A stretch of 64,000 nucleotides of DNA from Emticicia sp. CRIBPO (lineage in GTDB: Bacteria; Bacteroidota; Bacteroidia; Cytophagales; Spirosomataceae). Positions within the stretch are counted from its first letter, which is position 1; each line of letters begins with the position of its first letter. Positions 1 to 11,734 of the stretch are shown here, piece by piece. Below the pieces are notes generated by a model. The model saw only the letters and a program-made list of their open reading frames with translations. It had not been told where the DNA came from and searched no databases. The DNA is taken from assembly GCF_009905725.1 (NCBI RefSeq), contig NZ_JAAAKV010000015.1:1-64000 (forward strand), written 5' to 3'. The translations under genes were made by a program, and so were the position numbers.

Positions 1-17
1 AAAGGTAGAACCTTTTT
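1..17 (+). terminator. Possible edge-truncated terminator
   Basis: A short stem (aaaggt / acctttt, loop aga) followed by a T run sits exactly at the left edge. It could be the end of a terminator for a + strand gene outside the window. The stem may be cut by the edge, so this is weak. Confidence 0.25.
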
Positions 18-271
18 CCGCAATTCCAAAAACCTCCCACAAACTTTTTTGTGAATATTTTAACACATCCCCATAACGCCCTCTGTACCAAAGAAATAAC
101 AATAGAAAAAAAATAAGAAAAAAACCACCGATTGGTAAAAACCTATCCAGAACTCGTTACAAAGGGCTTTCTGACTCCGAAAAAGAACTTCATAAATTTT
201 AAAAATATTTCTAAAATCATCCATTCTCTCATCAAACCCACCACTTAACACTTCAAAAACTTTGATTCCCT
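18..271. other. AT-rich stretch without a supported gene
   Basis: I see no convincing gene here. A 79-codon minus-strand frame covers most of it, but its start codon lies inside the terminator hairpin of the next gene and its product (Phe/Tyr-rich, no motif) looks like chance translation of AT-rich DNA. Confidence 0.5.
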
Positions 272-310
272 TAAAATAAAACGGGCTGCCGATCTTCATC
301 AGCAGCCCAT
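272..310 (-). terminator. Terminator of the ABC-F gene
   Basis: Read on the minus strand, a 7-bp GC-rich stem (gggctgc / gcagccc, at 302-308 and 283-289) is followed by a T-rich tract. It begins about 20 nt after the stop codon of the ABC-F gene. Confidence 0.8.
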
Positions 311-330
311 CCTTATATATAATGTAGTTA

Positions 331-1950
<1,620 letters not shown>

Positions 1951-2186
1951 TTATTTAAACTAATGTTAGAAACCGAAGGAATATGAATATAAAAACGGCT
2001 GCAAAGATACTGATTTTTGATCTACAAACAGAGACAAAACCAATCTTAAAGTTTTCGTGACCTGTATATAAGGAACGCTTTCAGGTGCTGTAAAAGTTTC
2101 TGGGACTTTGTTTTTCATCCCAAAAGCTTGTTAAACCGGATTTTACTTTGTTGTTCTTCCCAAAGGTTTGTCAAAGACCCCTTTGA

Positions 2187-2219
2187 TTTGCATGGGCCTG
2201 ACAGCCTCCTATACCTTTG
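2187..2219 (+). promoter_or_regulatory. Bacteroidota-type promoter (-33 / -7)
   Basis: TTTG at 2187-2190, a 21-nt spacer and TACCTTTG at 2212-2219 match the TTTG-N17-23-TAnnTTTG consensus of Bacteroidota sigma-A promoters. It lies about 30 nt upstream of the DUF2141 start codon. The rest of the stretch 1951-2250 shows nothing else I can name. Confidence 0.7.
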
Positions 2220-2250
2220 TCCCAATCAAAAAATAAACAAAATTAAAACA

Positions 2251-2676
2251 ATGAAAAAATCAATCGTTCTTATCGCCCTTATGTTGTTTGCCTCTGTTTC
2301 AGGTTTTGCCCAGCAAACCTATACCGTTAAAGTCGTAGTAAAAGGTTTAATGGAAAAGTCAGGTAAAATGTACGCCGCCATTACCAGAGACTCACAGGAT
2401 TTCCCGGCAGTGACTGGTTTCAAAACCGCCAGCGTGGACGTGAAAGCGGATGGGGAAATTACCTTAAACCTGGAAGGAATTCCTGCCGGACGCTACGCCA
2501 TCTTCCTGTTCCAGGATATGAACGGCAACCAGAAACTGGACATGAACGGCCAAATGCCTGCCGAGCCTTTCGGGTTCTCAAACTTAAGCACACTGATGGG
2601 GCCTCCGAGTTTTGATGAATGTGCTTTTGAGGTAAATGAAAACAAGGTAATTGAAATCGGTCTTTTCTCACTTTGA
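2251..2676 (+). CDS. DUF2141 family secreted protein
   Basis: Secreted protein of 141 residues with an N-terminal signal peptide (MKKSIVLIALMLFASVSGFAQ). The mature part fits the DUF2141 family: small beta-sandwich proteins with GMYAAI-like and DxNGNxKLD elements; here DMNGNQKLDMNG is visible and ends in a short Phe/Leu strand. The function of the family is unknown; periplasmic or surface location is inferred. I chose the ATG at 2251 rather than 2128 because it begins a perfect signal peptide and sits at the right distance from the promoter at 2187-2219. The DxNG loop looks like a calcium or carbohydrate-contact loop, which is only inference. The next gene follows after 43 nt. Confidence 0.8.
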   Translation: MKKSIVLIALMLFASVSGFAQQTYTVKVVVKGLMEKSGKMYAAITRDSQDFPAVTGFKTASVDVKADGEITLNLEGIPAGRYAIFLFQDMNGNQKLDMNGQMPAEPFGFSNLSTLMGPPSFDECAFEVNENKVIEIGLFSL

Positions 2677-2719
2677 TAATATAATTATCCCTATTCTATA
2701 CATTATATATATACAAATT

Positions 2720-3427
2720 ATGGAAACGCTCATTTTTAAATATGCTCTTATCATTCATGTGATTTGCGGATTTCTTTCCCTGGTAACAGGAGCGGTGGCT
2801 ATGTCGGTAAAAAAAGGAGGAAAAACCCACAATGTGGCAGGCCTGATTTTTTATTGGGCAATGTTCGGGATATTCGTCACAACAGTCCTCTTCTTTGTTC
2901 TTTATCCCGAGAAAATAAAATACCAGTTCTTCCTTACTATTGGGATCGTCAGTTTTTACCCGAACTGGTCCGGAAAACGCATGCTTCAGATGAAAAAAGG
3001 CCTCAGCCCTACGCTGACAGACAAAGTTGCTGCTTTTGGAATCGGAATTTCGGGACTGGTTATGCTGGGCTACGCCTTTTACGGATTTTTAAATGGAAAT
3101 ATCCAGGATGTTTTTCAGATACTCTTCGTGATCTTCGGAATCGTCAGTCTTTTTAATGCCTATGGTGACCTCAAACTGTACCTTGGCTTCCAGCAAGCAC
3201 CAAAAATGCACTGGTTCTTTGCCCATGCGGGTAAAATGACGGGGGCCTATGCTGCGGCTATGACTGCTTTTTTTGTCAACATTGTCCCGAGATATTTACC
3301 GGACAACCTGCCTTCTGCTTACCAGGTGGCCACCTGGGTGGTACCAGGGATACTTATAGGGATTGTCGGTAACAGGATTTCTAAAAAATACAAAGTAAAG
3401 TTTAAACTCATTCCTGCAGGTAAATAA
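2720..3427 (+). CDS. DUF2306-like multi-pass membrane protein
   Basis: Integral membrane protein of 235 residues with about six to seven hydrophobic segments. The first 30 residues carry His-containing elements (HVICGFLSLVTGAVAM, then KGGKTHNVAGLIFYW) typical of small DUF2306-type inner-membrane proteins, where paired His residues in the helices suggest haem or metal ligation, though this is unproven. A third helix region has FFAHAGKMTGAYAAAM. The start at 2720 (METLIFKYAL) is preferred over 2651, which would add a segment overlapping the upstream gene. It probably forms a two-gene transcript with the DUF2141 gene. Function unknown. Confidence 0.75.
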   Translation: METLIFKYALIIHVICGFLSLVTGAVAMSVKKGGKTHNVAGLIFYWAMFGIFVTTVLFFVLYPEKIKYQFFLTIGIVSFYPNWSGKRMLQMKKGLSPTLTDKVAAFGIGISGLVMLGYAFYGFLNGNIQDVFQILFVIFGIVSLFNAYGDLKLYLGFQQAPKMHWFFAHAGKMTGAYAAAMTAFFVNIVPRYLPDNLPSAYQVATWVVPGILIGIVGNRISKKYKVKFKLIPAGK

Positions 3428-3598
3428 GATTACCTGCAGAAGGAAGTTTTCCCCTTTGGGTTATTTATAAAATTATCCGGAAGCTTTTATCGTTCTTATC
3501 TTAAAAATAATCGGAAAACGTTTTTTTCTTTTTCAATAAAACCCCTATTTTGTATAATAAACTATTTCAGAAGAGATAAGAACAATAGGGAGATAATA

Positions 3599-6500
3599 AT
3601 GAGTTTAAAGAATAAATGTAAGAAAATAGGCCTCACCGGTGCTTTGGGATTAGGAATAATTGTATCGTTCGGTTTTTTTAAAGAAGGCCCAGATTCCACA
3701 TCAAAATCATATGAAAAGAATCATAAGACACTATCATATGAAAAGAATCATAAGACACTTCCGCAAGACATAAAACACAGAGATTTTCATGCTGCACAAA
3801 GCAGATGGGCCGACAGTTTGCTGGCTACCATGACCTTGGAGGAAAAGATCGGTCAGCTATTTATGGTGGCCACTTTCTCAAACCGTAATGAGCAGGAATA
3901 CAGGAAAATCGAAGAGCAGGTCAGAAAATTCAAATTAGGCGGACTTATATTTTTCCAGGGAACGCCTATTCAGCAGGCGGTATTGACCAACAGATATCAG
4001 GCGGCCTCAAGGATACCCCTGATGATTGGTATCGACGGTGAGTGGGGACTGGGTATGCGTCTCGACGATGCGGTGTCTTTTCCGAAACAAATCACTTTAG
4101 GGGCTACCAAAGACCCTGAAGTAGTAGAACGAATGGGTTATGAAATCGGATTACAATGCAAACGCCTCGGTATCCACATCAATTTTTCTCCGGTTGTTGA
4201 TATTAATTCAAACCCGCAGAACCCGATCATTAATTTCAGGTCTTTCGGGCAATCCAAAGAAAATGTATCCATTCTGGCACAAGCCTACGCGAAGGGGATG
4301 AAGAGAGCAGGCATTATGGCCTGTGCCAAACACTTCCCGGGGCATGGTGACACCGATGCGGATTCCCATCTTTCCATGCCGGTGCTGGACCACAGCCGGA
4401 AACACCTGGAAGAACATGAAATGTATCCCTTCAGACAACTGATCGCAGACAGCATTGCCGGCATTATGACCGGGCACCTTTATGTACCGAATCTGGACAA
4501 TGCGATCAATATGCCTGCTTCTGTATCCAAAAGGATCATTAAGGAAACATTGCAGCAGGGTTTGAAATTTGAAGGGCTGACTTTTACCGATGCCCTGAAC
4601 ATGCGGGGATTGACCCGCTATTACCCGACCGGAACGGCAGAAGTAATGGCTTTTGAAGCCGGAAATGATGTACTGCTCCAAACCGGAAACGTTGAAGTGG
4701 CATTTAATAAGCTGAAAGAGAAGTTTCTCGACAGCACTCTTAACGTGGCTGACCTGGACATTAAAGTCCTTAAGATTCTCAGATCAAAATACTGGGCCGG
4801 GTTAAATCAGTACCGCCCTGTAGATTACAACAACATCAACAGGGACATCAATAACAATCAGTCGGTCGAAATAAAGAAAGAGATTTTCAGAAAGGCCACC
4901 ACCATTGTCAAAGATGACATCAGGATTCTGCCTTTCTTTGATATTGACACTACCCGGTTTGCGTCGGTAGCGATCGGTGCCAAGTCAGGAAACGCATTCC
5001 AGGAGAACCTTTCCAATTATGCCAACTTCAAACATTTTACGATCCCGTTTAAACCTTCTGCCTCTACCGACTGGAAATGGGTAGCTGATGAAGCTTCCAA
5101 ATACAGTGTGGTGGTTATCAGCGTGCATGAAATGCATAACCTTGGGTCAAAGAATTTTGGGGTAACAGCCTCTTCTATTGATCTTATCCGTGAAATAGCC
5201 CAGAAAACCAAAGTGGTGGTTTGTGCCTTCGGTAATCCATACAGTTTAAAATTATTTGATGAATTTAAAACACTGGTCTGCGGATATGAAGATGTAGATG
5301 AAGCCCACCAGATGATGCCGGGTGTACTTTTTGGGGGGAATACTTCTTTCGGGAAATTACCTGTGAGTCCGACCGCAAAAAATATGGAAACCTGGGAGGC
5401 CTCTCCTTCCGGGAATCTCGGAAGACTGGGCTATGCCGACGCTGAAGCTGTAGGGATGGACAGTAAAAAACTGGAAGAAATTGACAACATAGCCCAGGAA
5501 AGCATCCGTAGTAATGTTTTTCCCGGCTGCCAGATCCTTGTCGCCAGAAAAGGCAAGGTGGTTTTCCACAAGTCGTATGGCAAATTGAGATATGGTCTCG
5601 AAGAACCGGTCACCAATAATACTTTATATGACCTGGCTTCTATTACAAAAGTAGCGGCCACCCTGCAGGCCGTTATGAGACTTTCAGACCAGAACAGGCT
5701 GGATGTTAACAAAAAGGCTTCGGAGTATCTGCCTGAACTGGTGGGTACCAATAAAGAAAACCTGATCATCAAAGATATTCTGCTGCATCAGGCAGGATTA
5801 AAGGCATTTATACCTTTCTGGACCAGGACCAAAAAAGCGAACGGGAGTTTTGACGGCGATTATTATGCGATGAATATTCCGGAAAGCAATCTGCAGGTTT
5901 TTGAAAATCTTTATATTAAGCCATCTATCAAAGACTCGGTTTTCAAATGGATCATTGAAAGTCCTTTGAGCTCCAAAATAACCCCGGCTCCTTATGTTTA
6001 TTCAGATTTAGGTCTGATCATGATGCAAAGGGTGGTAGAAAAAATAACCGGACAACCGCTCGACGAATATGTGGACCAGAACATCTATCAGCCTCTGGGC
6101 ATGAATTCTACCTTGTTCAATCCCCTGAAAAGATTCCCGAAATCACAGATTGCTCCGACCGAATACGACCAGACTTTCAGAAATACTTCTATACAGGGCA
6201 CTGTTCATGACCCCAACGCCGCCCTTCTGGGTGGAGTAGCCGGGCACGCGGGCCTTTTCAGCACTGCCTGGGACCTGGCCAAGCTTTTTCAGATGAATCT
6301 TCAGGATGGATTTTACGGCGGGGCTCATTACCTGGTGCCTTGCACGATTGAGAATTTCGCGAGGAATACTTCCACCAAAAGCCACCGGGGCATCGGCTGG
6401 AACAAGCCATTGATCAATGATTCAAGTGTAGCCTCCATGGCCTCAAAAAATACGTTCGGGCATACAGGATTTACAGGAACCGTCGTGTGGGTAGACCCTG

Positions 6501-6625
6501 ACGAAGAACTGGTCTTTATCATGCTTTCCAACAGGGTTTACCCGAGTGTTGATAATAATAAAATCATACAATACAAGACCCGCAGACGGGTGCATGAGGT
6601 GATTTACGGAGCAATTAACAAATAA
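3599..6625 (+). CDS. GH3 beta-N-acetylhexosaminidase fused to a serine beta-lactamase-like domain
   Basis: Exported 1008-residue fusion. Residues about 13-28 are hydrophobic (signal or anchor). The GH3 domain (about 70-420) is NagZ-like: KHFPGHGDT at about 244-252, the following DSH loop that supplies the acid/base His, and FTDALNMRG with nucleophile Asp near 331. This predicts release of GlcNAc from peptidoglycan fragments or chitin. A linker domain follows, then a class C beta-lactamase/esterase fold (about 615-1000) with SITK near 681 (Ser nucleophile), YSD near 801 and HTG near 955. Such fusions are common in Bacteroidota and probably act on cell-wall fragments rather than antibiotics. 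The N-terminal linker holds a 27-bp tandem duplication. An SD-like aggga lies just upstream of ATG 3599. It is convergent with the GH95 gene. Confidence 0.9.
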   Translation: MSLKNKCKKIGLTGALGLGIIVSFGFFKEGPDSTSKSYEKNHKTLSYEKNHKTLPQDIKHRDFHAAQSRWADSLLATMTLEEKIGQLFMVATFSNRNEQEYRKIEEQVRKFKLGGLIFFQGTPIQQAVLTNRYQAASRIPLMIGIDGEWGLGMRLDDAVSFPKQITLGATKDPEVVERMGYEIGLQCKRLGIHINFSPVVDINSNPQNPIINFRSFGQSKENVSILAQAYAKGMKRAGIMACAKHFPGHGDTDADSHLSMPVLDHSRKHLEEHEMYPFRQLIADSIAGIMTGHLYVPNLDNAINMPASVSKRIIKETLQQGLKFEGLTFTDALNMRGLTRYYPTGTAEVMAFEAGNDVLLQTGNVEVAFNKLKEKFLDSTLNVADLDIKVLKILRSKYWAGLNQYRPVDYNNINRDINNNQSVEIKKEIFRKATTIVKDDIRILPFFDIDTTRFASVAIGAKSGNAFQENLSNYANFKHFTIPFKPSASTDWKWVADEASKYSVVVISVHEMHNLGSKNFGVTASSIDLIREIAQKTKVVVCAFGNPYSLKLFDEFKTLVCGYEDVDEAHQMMPGVLFGGNTSFGKLPVSPTAKNMETWEASPSGNLGRLGYADAEAVGMDSKKLEEIDNIAQESIRSNVFPGCQILVARKGKVVFHKSYGKLRYGLEEPVTNNTLYDLASITKVAATLQAVMRLSDQNRLDVNKKASEYLPELVGTNKENLIIKDILLHQAGLKAFIPFWTRTKKANGSFDGDYYAMNIPESNLQVFENLYIKPSIKDSVFKWIIESPLSSKITPAPYVYSDLGLIMMQRVVEKITGQPLDEYVDQNIYQPLGMNSTLFNPLKRFPKSQIAPTEYDQTFRNTSIQGTVHDPNAALLGGVAGHAGLFSTAWDLAKLFQMNLQDGFYGGAHYLVPCTIENFARNTSTKSHRGIGWNKPLINDSSVASMASKNTFGHTGFTGTVVWVDPDEELVFIMLSNRVYPSVDNNKIIQYKTRRRVHEVIYGAINK
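3707..3760 (+). repeat. 27-bp tandem duplication inside the GH3 gene
   Basis: Two adjacent 27-bp units (3707-3733 and 3734-3760) differ at only the last base. They are in frame and encode SYEKNHKTL twice in the linker after the export signal. Confidence 0.95.
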
Positions 6626-6658
6626 AAGAGAGCAGCCTTCCGGCTGCTCTCTTTTATT
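6621..6658. terminator. Bidirectional terminator between GH3 and GH95 genes
   Basis: A perfect 17-bp stem (6621-6637 with 6642-6658) and a 4-nt ttcc loop, flanked by A and T tracts on both sides. It begins inside the GH3 stop codon and serves both convergent genes. Confidence 0.95.
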
Positions 6659-6673
6659 CCGGTTCATATTTTC

Positions 6674-9064
6674 CTAAAATTTAAAAACAGCTCCTGCTTT
6701 CAAATCGATATCTTTCTTAACGTCTCCGTAAATAACGGTGGCTTTACCACCCGGTTTACCATGGATAAGGGCAGAGACCAGCTTGCCGTTTTTCCAGGTG
6801 ATGTCAATCTCAAAACCTCCGCGGGCTCTCAATCCTTTTACCGAGCCGGACGACCAGGCATCAGGAAGAGCAGGAAGAAGATAGATGTGTTCGTCATGGG
6901 ACTGCAACAACATTTCAGCTACAGCCGCCGCCCCACCGAAGTTTCCATCAATCTGGAAAGGCGGGTGAGCGTCAAAAAGGTTAGGATAAGTACCTCCCCC
7001 TCTCGCGTAGTCCGTCTTTACACCATCCGGCTCCACATATTTCAGCAATTCCCTGTACATTTTGTAAGCGTGGTTTCCATCTCTTAATCTTGCCCAGAGG
7101 TTGATTCTCCATCCTTTTGACCATCCGGTGGTTTCATCTCCTTTTATTTCGAGGGTTTTCCTGGCGGCATCAGCCAGTTTCGGTGTTTCAATGACGTTCA
7201 GGTGATTACCCGGGAATAAACCGAACAAGTGTGACTGGTGACGATGCAGTATTTCAGGTTCCTCAAAATCATGGTACCATTCCTGCAAACTGCCTTTTTT
7301 ACCGATCTGATAAGGTTTCAGTTTGCTTAAAGCACTTTCCAGTTTGTTTCTGAATGCCACATCTCCGTCAATAATATGAGTTGCTTCTATTAACTGGATG
7401 AAAAGTTCTTTAATCATGGCCAGGTCGGCTGTTGCACCATATGAGGTAGCTCCCCTGTAGCCGTCGGGAGCTGTAAACTTATTTTCCGGAGAACTGGAAG
7501 GCGAAGTCACCAATAGGCCGTCTTTGTCTTCCACCAGCATGTCCAGGCAGAATTCTGCAGCTCCTCTCATCAGCGGATAAGCATATTCCTTCAGAAATTT
7601 CTTGTCTTTTGTAAACGCGTAATGTTCCCACAGGTGCGTTGAAGCCCACGTGCCGCCCATGGCCCAGTTGGCCCATACAGGGTCGCCGTATCCGAAATCA
7701 CCCACAGGGTTGGTCATTGCCCAGATGTCGGAATTGTGTGCACAGGTCCATCCGTTGGCTCCGTAGAAAGTTTTGGCAGTGACTTTCCCGGTTTTTTCCA
7801 GGTTGGAAATAAAGTCGAGGAAAGGCTGATGTAATTCCGACAGGTTGGTGTTTTCAGCCAGCCAGTAGTTTTCCTCCGCATTGATGTTCATGGTATAATT
7901 GCTGCTCCACGGCGGCCTCATGTACGGATTCCATAATCCCTGGAGGTTCGCCGGAACGCCCGGTGTCCTCGAAGAAGCAATCAGCAAGTATCTTCCGTAT
8001 TGGAAATAAAGTGTTTCTAGGTATTTATCCGTGGTGCCTTTGGCATATTCCCTCAGTCTCTGATCTGTAGGCAGATTTTTACTCAGATCCGGTTCCAGGT
8101 CCAGTTTAACCCGGTCAAAGTATTTTCTATAATCCAGGACATGGGCAGCTTTTATGACCGCAAAAGTCTTCTTTGCAGCAGCATCCAGTTGTTTTTTTGC
8201 AATCGCCTGCTCATCAAGACCCTGTGTTGCAGGGTTCTTATCAAAACCATTGAAACTGGTGGCGATAGAAATAAGGATGACCGCTTCTTTCGTTCCGCGG
8301 ATACCAATGGTAGAGTCTGACGCTACCTGTTTTCCATCTTTGGGGATGATCCTGGCCAGGCTGACAAACGCTGTTCCGCGGCCGGGTTCAAAAACCACGG
8401 CATTTTTGCCGTTTTTGTTATGATAGGACGGATCTGCTTTGATGGGTGCTCTGCCCGACATTTTGAGTTGCCCGCCGGCGGCCTCAGTTTTGTGATTAAG
8501 CAAGCTGTTTTGCCTGATGTCAAAATCAAGCGGCAAAGTCGAGGTCACTTTAATGGCGATGATATTATCCGGGTAAGAGGCCAGGTATTCACGCGTTATT
8601 TTAGCTCCTGATTTTTCCGAGTTGATTTTAACGACTGCTTCGTTAAGGCTGAGTTCACGATAATAACTGCTGGCGGCAGTTTTATCTTTAAAATCGATAT
8701 AAAATGTTCCCAAAGGAGCAAAAGACTCTGAGTATTTCCCCTGCAGTTTTCTCATCAGGGAGTCAGCCACTTTGTATTTTTCGTTTTTCAGGGCTTCCCT
8801 GATGGCCGGCATAAACTTGTAGGCTTCCGGGTTCATGTTGGGATTGACGGGTTCTCCGGACCAGAGGGTGATGTCATTCAGAAAGATTTTATCGGTGGTA
8901 TTTCCGCCGAAAACCGTGGCTCCGGCTTTCCCGTTTCCTAACACCAGCGTTTCTTCAAAATACTCGGCAGGTTTGTTGTACCAAAGTTTCAGGTTGGCCT
9001 GCTTTTGAGAAAATGACACAAAAGACATCAGTAACCCAAAAAAAGTAAGGGTAATTTTTTTCAT
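6674..9064 (-). CDS. GH95 family alpha-L-fucosidase, secreted
   Basis: Secreted glycosidase of 796 residues with signal peptide [20 protein letters not shown]. The N-terminal beta-domain starts with [20 protein letters not shown] and [11 protein letters not shown], hallmark GH95 sequence. The (alpha/alpha)6 barrel has NIN at about 393-395, SPSSSPEN with the likely general-acid Glu at 527, and FQIDGNFGG with Asp at about 706, matching the Asn/Asn/Glu/Asp catalytic set known for Bifidobacterium AfcA. It is predicted to remove alpha-1,2-linked fucose (some relatives prefer galactose) from plant or host glycans, by inversion. Family length is normal. A FucP-like symporter is encoded near 25-26 kb, which would be a logical partner, though not linked. 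Confidence 0.92.
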   Translation of the reverse strand: MKKITLTFFGLLMSFVSFSQKQANLKLWYNKPAEYFEETLVLGNGKAGATVFGGNTTDKIFLNDITLWSGEPVNPNMNPEAYKFMPAIREALKNEKYKVADSLMRKLQGKYSESFAPLGTFYIDFKDKTAASSYYRELSLNEAVVKINSEKSGAKITREYLASYPDNIIAIKVTSTLPLDFDIRQNSLLNHKTEAAGGQLKMSGRAPIKADPSYHNKNGKNAVVFEPGRGTAFVSLARIIPKDGKQVASDSTIGIRGTKEAVILISIATSFNGFDKNPATQGLDEQAIAKKQLDAAAKKTFAVIKAAHVLDYRKYFDRVKLDLEPDLSKNLPTDQRLREYAKGTTDKYLETLYFQYGRYLLIASSRTPGVPANLQGLWNPYMRPPWSSNYTMNINAEENYWLAENTNLSELHQPFLDFISNLEKTGKVTAKTFYGANGWTCAHNSDIWAMTNPVGDFGYGDPVWANWAMGGTWASTHLWEHYAFTKDKKFLKEYAYPLMRGAAEFCLDMLVEDKDGLLVTSPSSSPENKFTAPDGYRGATSYGATADLAMIKELFIQLIEATHIIDGDVAFRNKLESALSKLKPYQIGKKGSLQEWYHDFEEPEILHRHQSHLFGLFPGNHLNVIETPKLADAARKTLEIKGDETTGWSKGWRINLWARLRDGNHAYKMYRELLKYVEPDGVKTDYARGGGTYPNLFDAHPPFQIDGNFGGAAAVAEMLLQSHDEHIYLLPALPDAWSSGSVKGLRARGGFEIDITWKNGKLVSALIHGKPGGKATVIYGDVKKDIDLKAGAVFKF

Positions 9065-9088
9065 AGAAATTGAATAAATGATTGTTCA

Positions 9089-9096
9089 CAAAAATA
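9089..9096 (-). promoter_or_regulatory. -7 element upstream of GH95 gene
   Basis: TATTTTTG on the minus strand fits TAnnTTTG and lies 25 nt upstream of the GH95 start. No clear TTG is seen at the -33 position, so the promoter call is partial. Confidence 0.4.
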
Positions 9097-9189
9097 GCCT
9101 TTTTTGACATAGTTTTCAGGAAATGAATTAAAATCCCCTGCTTTTTAAATTATCAGTCTTAATTTGCAGTATTCAAACCAGAAATTAAA

Positions 9190-10134
9190 ATGAAAATAGT
9201 TTACCTCGACGATTACACCGTCCATCTGGAAGAACTTGATGCTTCCAGGCTTTTTACCCTCGGAGATTACACTGCCTATCCTAGAACATCAAAAGAACAA
9301 ATCGTTGAAAGAGCAGCAGAAGCAGATATTATCCTGACCAATAAAGTGAAGTTGGGCGAAGATATTCTGAGTCAGTTGCCACGTCTTAAATACATTGGCG
9401 TAACGGCTACGGGATACAACATTATTGATATTGAAGCTGCCAGGAAAAGAAACATTATAGTTACTAATGCCAAAAACTACAGCTCCATGTCTGTAGCCCA
9501 GCAGACTTTTGCGATGATTCTTGCCTTTGCCAATCGCCTGGCCGAACATGCTGATCCTCAAAAATGGGTGGCTACACCTGATTTTTGTTATTATGATTTT
9601 ACGCTGACAGAATTGGCCGGAAAGAAACTGGGCCTGATCGGTTATGGTGACATCGGCAAAAAAGTAGCCCAGATAGCCAAGGCCTTTGAGATGGAAATCC
9701 TGGTCCATAAAAAAACACCGATGAAAGAACAGGAAAAGGGCGTTACAGAAGTATCACTTGATGAGGTCTTATCTCAAAGCGATTACCTCAGCCTCCACTG
9801 TCCGCTAACACCTGAAAACGAGGCCTTCATTAACAAGGAGAACATCAGCAAGATGAAGAAAACGGCCTTTCTGATTAACACGTCAAGGGGTGGGCTGATT
9901 CATGAATCTGATCTGGCGGAAGCTTTGAACGAAGAAAAAATTGCGGGTGCGGCTTTGGACGTATTGACGGTTGAACCTCCGTCTGCAGACCAACCCTTGC
10001 TGAAAGCCAAAAACTGCAAAATCAGTCCGCATATAGCCTGGGCAACCCTCGAAGCAAGGAAAAAACTGATGCAGATTGTGATTGATAACATCGAAGCCTT
10101 CATGGCTGGAAGTCCGAAGAATGTGGTGAGTTAG
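9190..10134 (+). CDS. D-2-hydroxyacid dehydrogenase (glycerate dehydrogenase-like)
   Basis: Cytosolic NAD-dependent oxidoreductase of 314 residues. The Rossmann motif GYGDIG (about 151-156) is preceded by ELAGKKLGLI. The catalytic Arg is in NTSRGGLI, Glu in the following LDVLTVEPP segment, and His in SPHIAWAT. The closest functional match by motif pattern is glycerate/hydroxypyruvate reductase (HprA) and related 2-hydroxyacid dehydrogenases; substrate cannot be settled from sequence. It is divergent from the GH95 gene and appears monocistronic with its own terminator at 10201-10243. The start has a short AAAATG context without a clear SD, as usual here. Confidence 0.88.
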   Translation: MKIVYLDDYTVHLEELDASRLFTLGDYTAYPRTSKEQIVERAAEADIILTNKVKLGEDILSQLPRLKYIGVTATGYNIIDIEAARKRNIIVTNAKNYSSMSVAQQTFAMILAFANRLAEHADPQKWVATPDFCYYDFTLTELAGKKLGLIGYGDIGKKVAQIAKAFEMEILVHKKTPMKEQEKGVTEVSLDEVLSQSDYLSLHCPLTPENEAFINKENISKMKKTAFLINTSRGGLIHESDLAEALNEEKIAGAALDVLTVEPPSADQPLLKAKNCKISPHIAWATLEARKKLMQIVIDNIEAFMAGSPKNVVS

Positions 10135-10200
10135 TGTTTAATGTCTGAATGAGTGAATGATAGAATGTAAGGAATATTAAATTCTGGAGTGACATCAATA

Positions 10201-10243
10201 AAAAAGGTAGCTTCCGGAGTTCCGGATAAGCTACCTTTTTTTC
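10201..10243. terminator. Bidirectional terminator
   Basis: Stem aaaaaggtagctt / aagctaccttttt with an inner ccgg/ccgg pair and T runs on both strands, between the convergent hydroxyacid dehydrogenase and DUF2911 genes. Confidence 0.9.
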
Positions 10244-10259
10244 TTTGAATATTATTTTC

Positions 10260-10751
10260 TCAGAATTTCAACGGAACGCTCACGGTGGTCATATCCCATG
10301 TGATGGTCAGGCTGGTGTTATCTGAGTTGATCAGTAATTTCTCCTGAACGGCGGAAGTTTTAGCTGGTTTTACTTTTACTTCAGCAATATTTTTTTCTTT
10401 GATACTGCCATAATTAGACGATCCCATCTGCTTCAATTCAGGATTCAGGATAACCGTCCATTCTTTTTCTCCCGGAATAGAGAAAAGGGTATAAGTACCT
10501 GCCTTAACACTTTTACCTCCGAAATTAACGTCTTTAGCAAAGGTGATTTCGGTACCCATGTTGGCACCTGTACGCCAGACCTGGTCGAAAGGCACCAGGG
10601 TTCCGAAGATTTCACGGCCTTTTTTAGAAGGTTGACTGTAAGAAATTTTGATGTTCTGGCTTTCTGAAGTAACGAGTGGACTAGCCGGTGACTGAGCATG
10701 CACGGTGCTTACGAAAAGAATAGCACTCAAAAACAATAGGACTTTTTTCAT
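10260..10751 (-). CDS. DUF2911 family secreted protein
   Basis: Periplasmic or surface protein of 163 residues with signal peptide MKKVLLFLSAILFVSTVHAQ. It carries the DUF2911 core: KISYSQPSKKGREIFG, then VPFDQVWRTGANMGTEITF, KAGTYTLFSIPG and EWTVILN. The domain is an all-beta fold found in many Bacteroidota; its role is unknown. Monocistronic; the terminator at 10201-10243 follows its stop codon. The nearest upstream gene on this strand is an ABC ATPase whose end is about 57 nt away, so cotranscription is possible. Confidence 0.85.
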   Translation of the reverse strand: MKKVLLFLSAILFVSTVHAQSPASPLVTSESQNIKISYSQPSKKGREIFGTLVPFDQVWRTGANMGTEITFAKDVNFGGKSVKAGTYTLFSIPGEKEWTVILNPELKQMGSSNYGSIKEKNIAEVKVKPAKTSAVQEKLLINSDNTSLTITWDMTTVSVPLKF

Positions 10752-10808
10752 TTCAAGAATGTCGTTTATTTTGTTGTTTAATATATACGCACCCTTAGAA
10801 CGAACAAA

Positions 10809-11546
10809 TCAATGCTTTATTTTTTCTTTCATCTTTTCGGCCATCTCTCTCGGGTTCGTAGGATTCGGATTGACCACATCAGACTCTATCAATCCATCCC
10901 TTAGCCTCACAATCCTGTGGGCATACATCGCAATGTCTTCTTCGTGTGTTACCATGATGATGGTATTGCCCTTGGCATGGATCTCATTAAAAAGCTCCAT
11001 GATCTCATAGGAAGTTTTGGTGTCCAGGTTACCGGTAGGCTCATCGGCCAGCAGGATACTCGGATCATTGACCAAAGCCCTGGCCACAGCCACACGTTGC
11101 CTCTGACCACCCGACAGCTCATTGGGCTTGTGCAACGACCGGTCTCCCAGGCCTACACTCGCCAGTACCTTCTGGGCTTTTTCTGTTCTGGCTGCTTTTC
11201 CATAACCTGCGTAGATCAGCGGCAGGGCTACGTTTTCAAGGGAAGATTGTCTCGGCAAAAGGTTAAATGTCTGGAATACAAAACCGATTTCCTTGTTACG
11301 TACTTCGGCGAGCTCGTTCTCCGTCATGCTGCTGACATCCTTGCCATTAAGGACATAAGTGCCGCCTGTAGGGGAATCAAGGCATCCTACAATGTTCATT
11401 AACGTAGATTTTCCGGAACCTGAAGGTCCCATAAATGCCACATATTCGCCTTTGTTTATACTGATGGTCACGCTTTTTAAAGCGTCAACGACTTCAGCAC
11501 CCATGATGTACCTTTTCGAAATATGATCGGTCTCGATTATTTTCAT
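10809..11546 (-). CDS. ABC transporter ATP-binding protein, MacB/LolD-like
   Basis: Cytoplasmic ATPase subunit of 245 residues with Walker [11 protein letters not shown]-loop VFQTFNLLP, signature LSGGQRQRV, Walker [14 protein letters not shown] and switch-His VTHEED. The pattern ([20 protein letters not shown]) is that of the MacB/LolD group, which drive mechanotransmission-type exporters for lipoproteins, peptides or macrolides. No cognate FtsX-type permease is adjacent, so the partner must be encoded elsewhere. The C-terminal extension ([17 protein letters not shown]) is slightly longer than in LolD. It follows the MsbA-like exporter gene on the same strand but is separated from it by 249 nt with a strong palindrome. 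Confidence 0.88.
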   Translation of the reverse strand: MKIIETDHISKRYIMGAEVVDALKSVTISINKGEYVAFMGPSGSGKSTLMNIVGCLDSPTGGTYVLNGKDVSSMTENELAEVRNKEIGFVFQTFNLLPRQSSLENVALPLIYAGYGKAARTEKAQKVLASVGLGDRSLHKPNELSGGQRQRVAVARALVNDPSILLADEPTGNLDTKTSYEIMELFNEIHAKGNTIIMVTHEEDIAMYAHRIVRLRDGLIESDVVNPNPTNPREMAEKMKEKIKH

Positions 11547-11734
11547 TTATTTCTGCATTAGACTTTCCGGAAACAAATGTATCATTAAATCATCTTCACA
11601 GATATTATTTTTCTACTAATGATAAAATTAACGGATGGATGGCTATGAAGGCTTGATGGTCGGTAAAGCGTCATGGCTGAAGCTCTCCGGAGGGCTTGGT
11701 TCGTGTGCTCAGATCTTCCGGAATCCGGGCTGAT

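Noticed and set aside
60-299. 79-codon minus-strand ORF
   Set aside because: Its start lies inside the terminator hairpin of the ABC-F gene, and the product has no motif.
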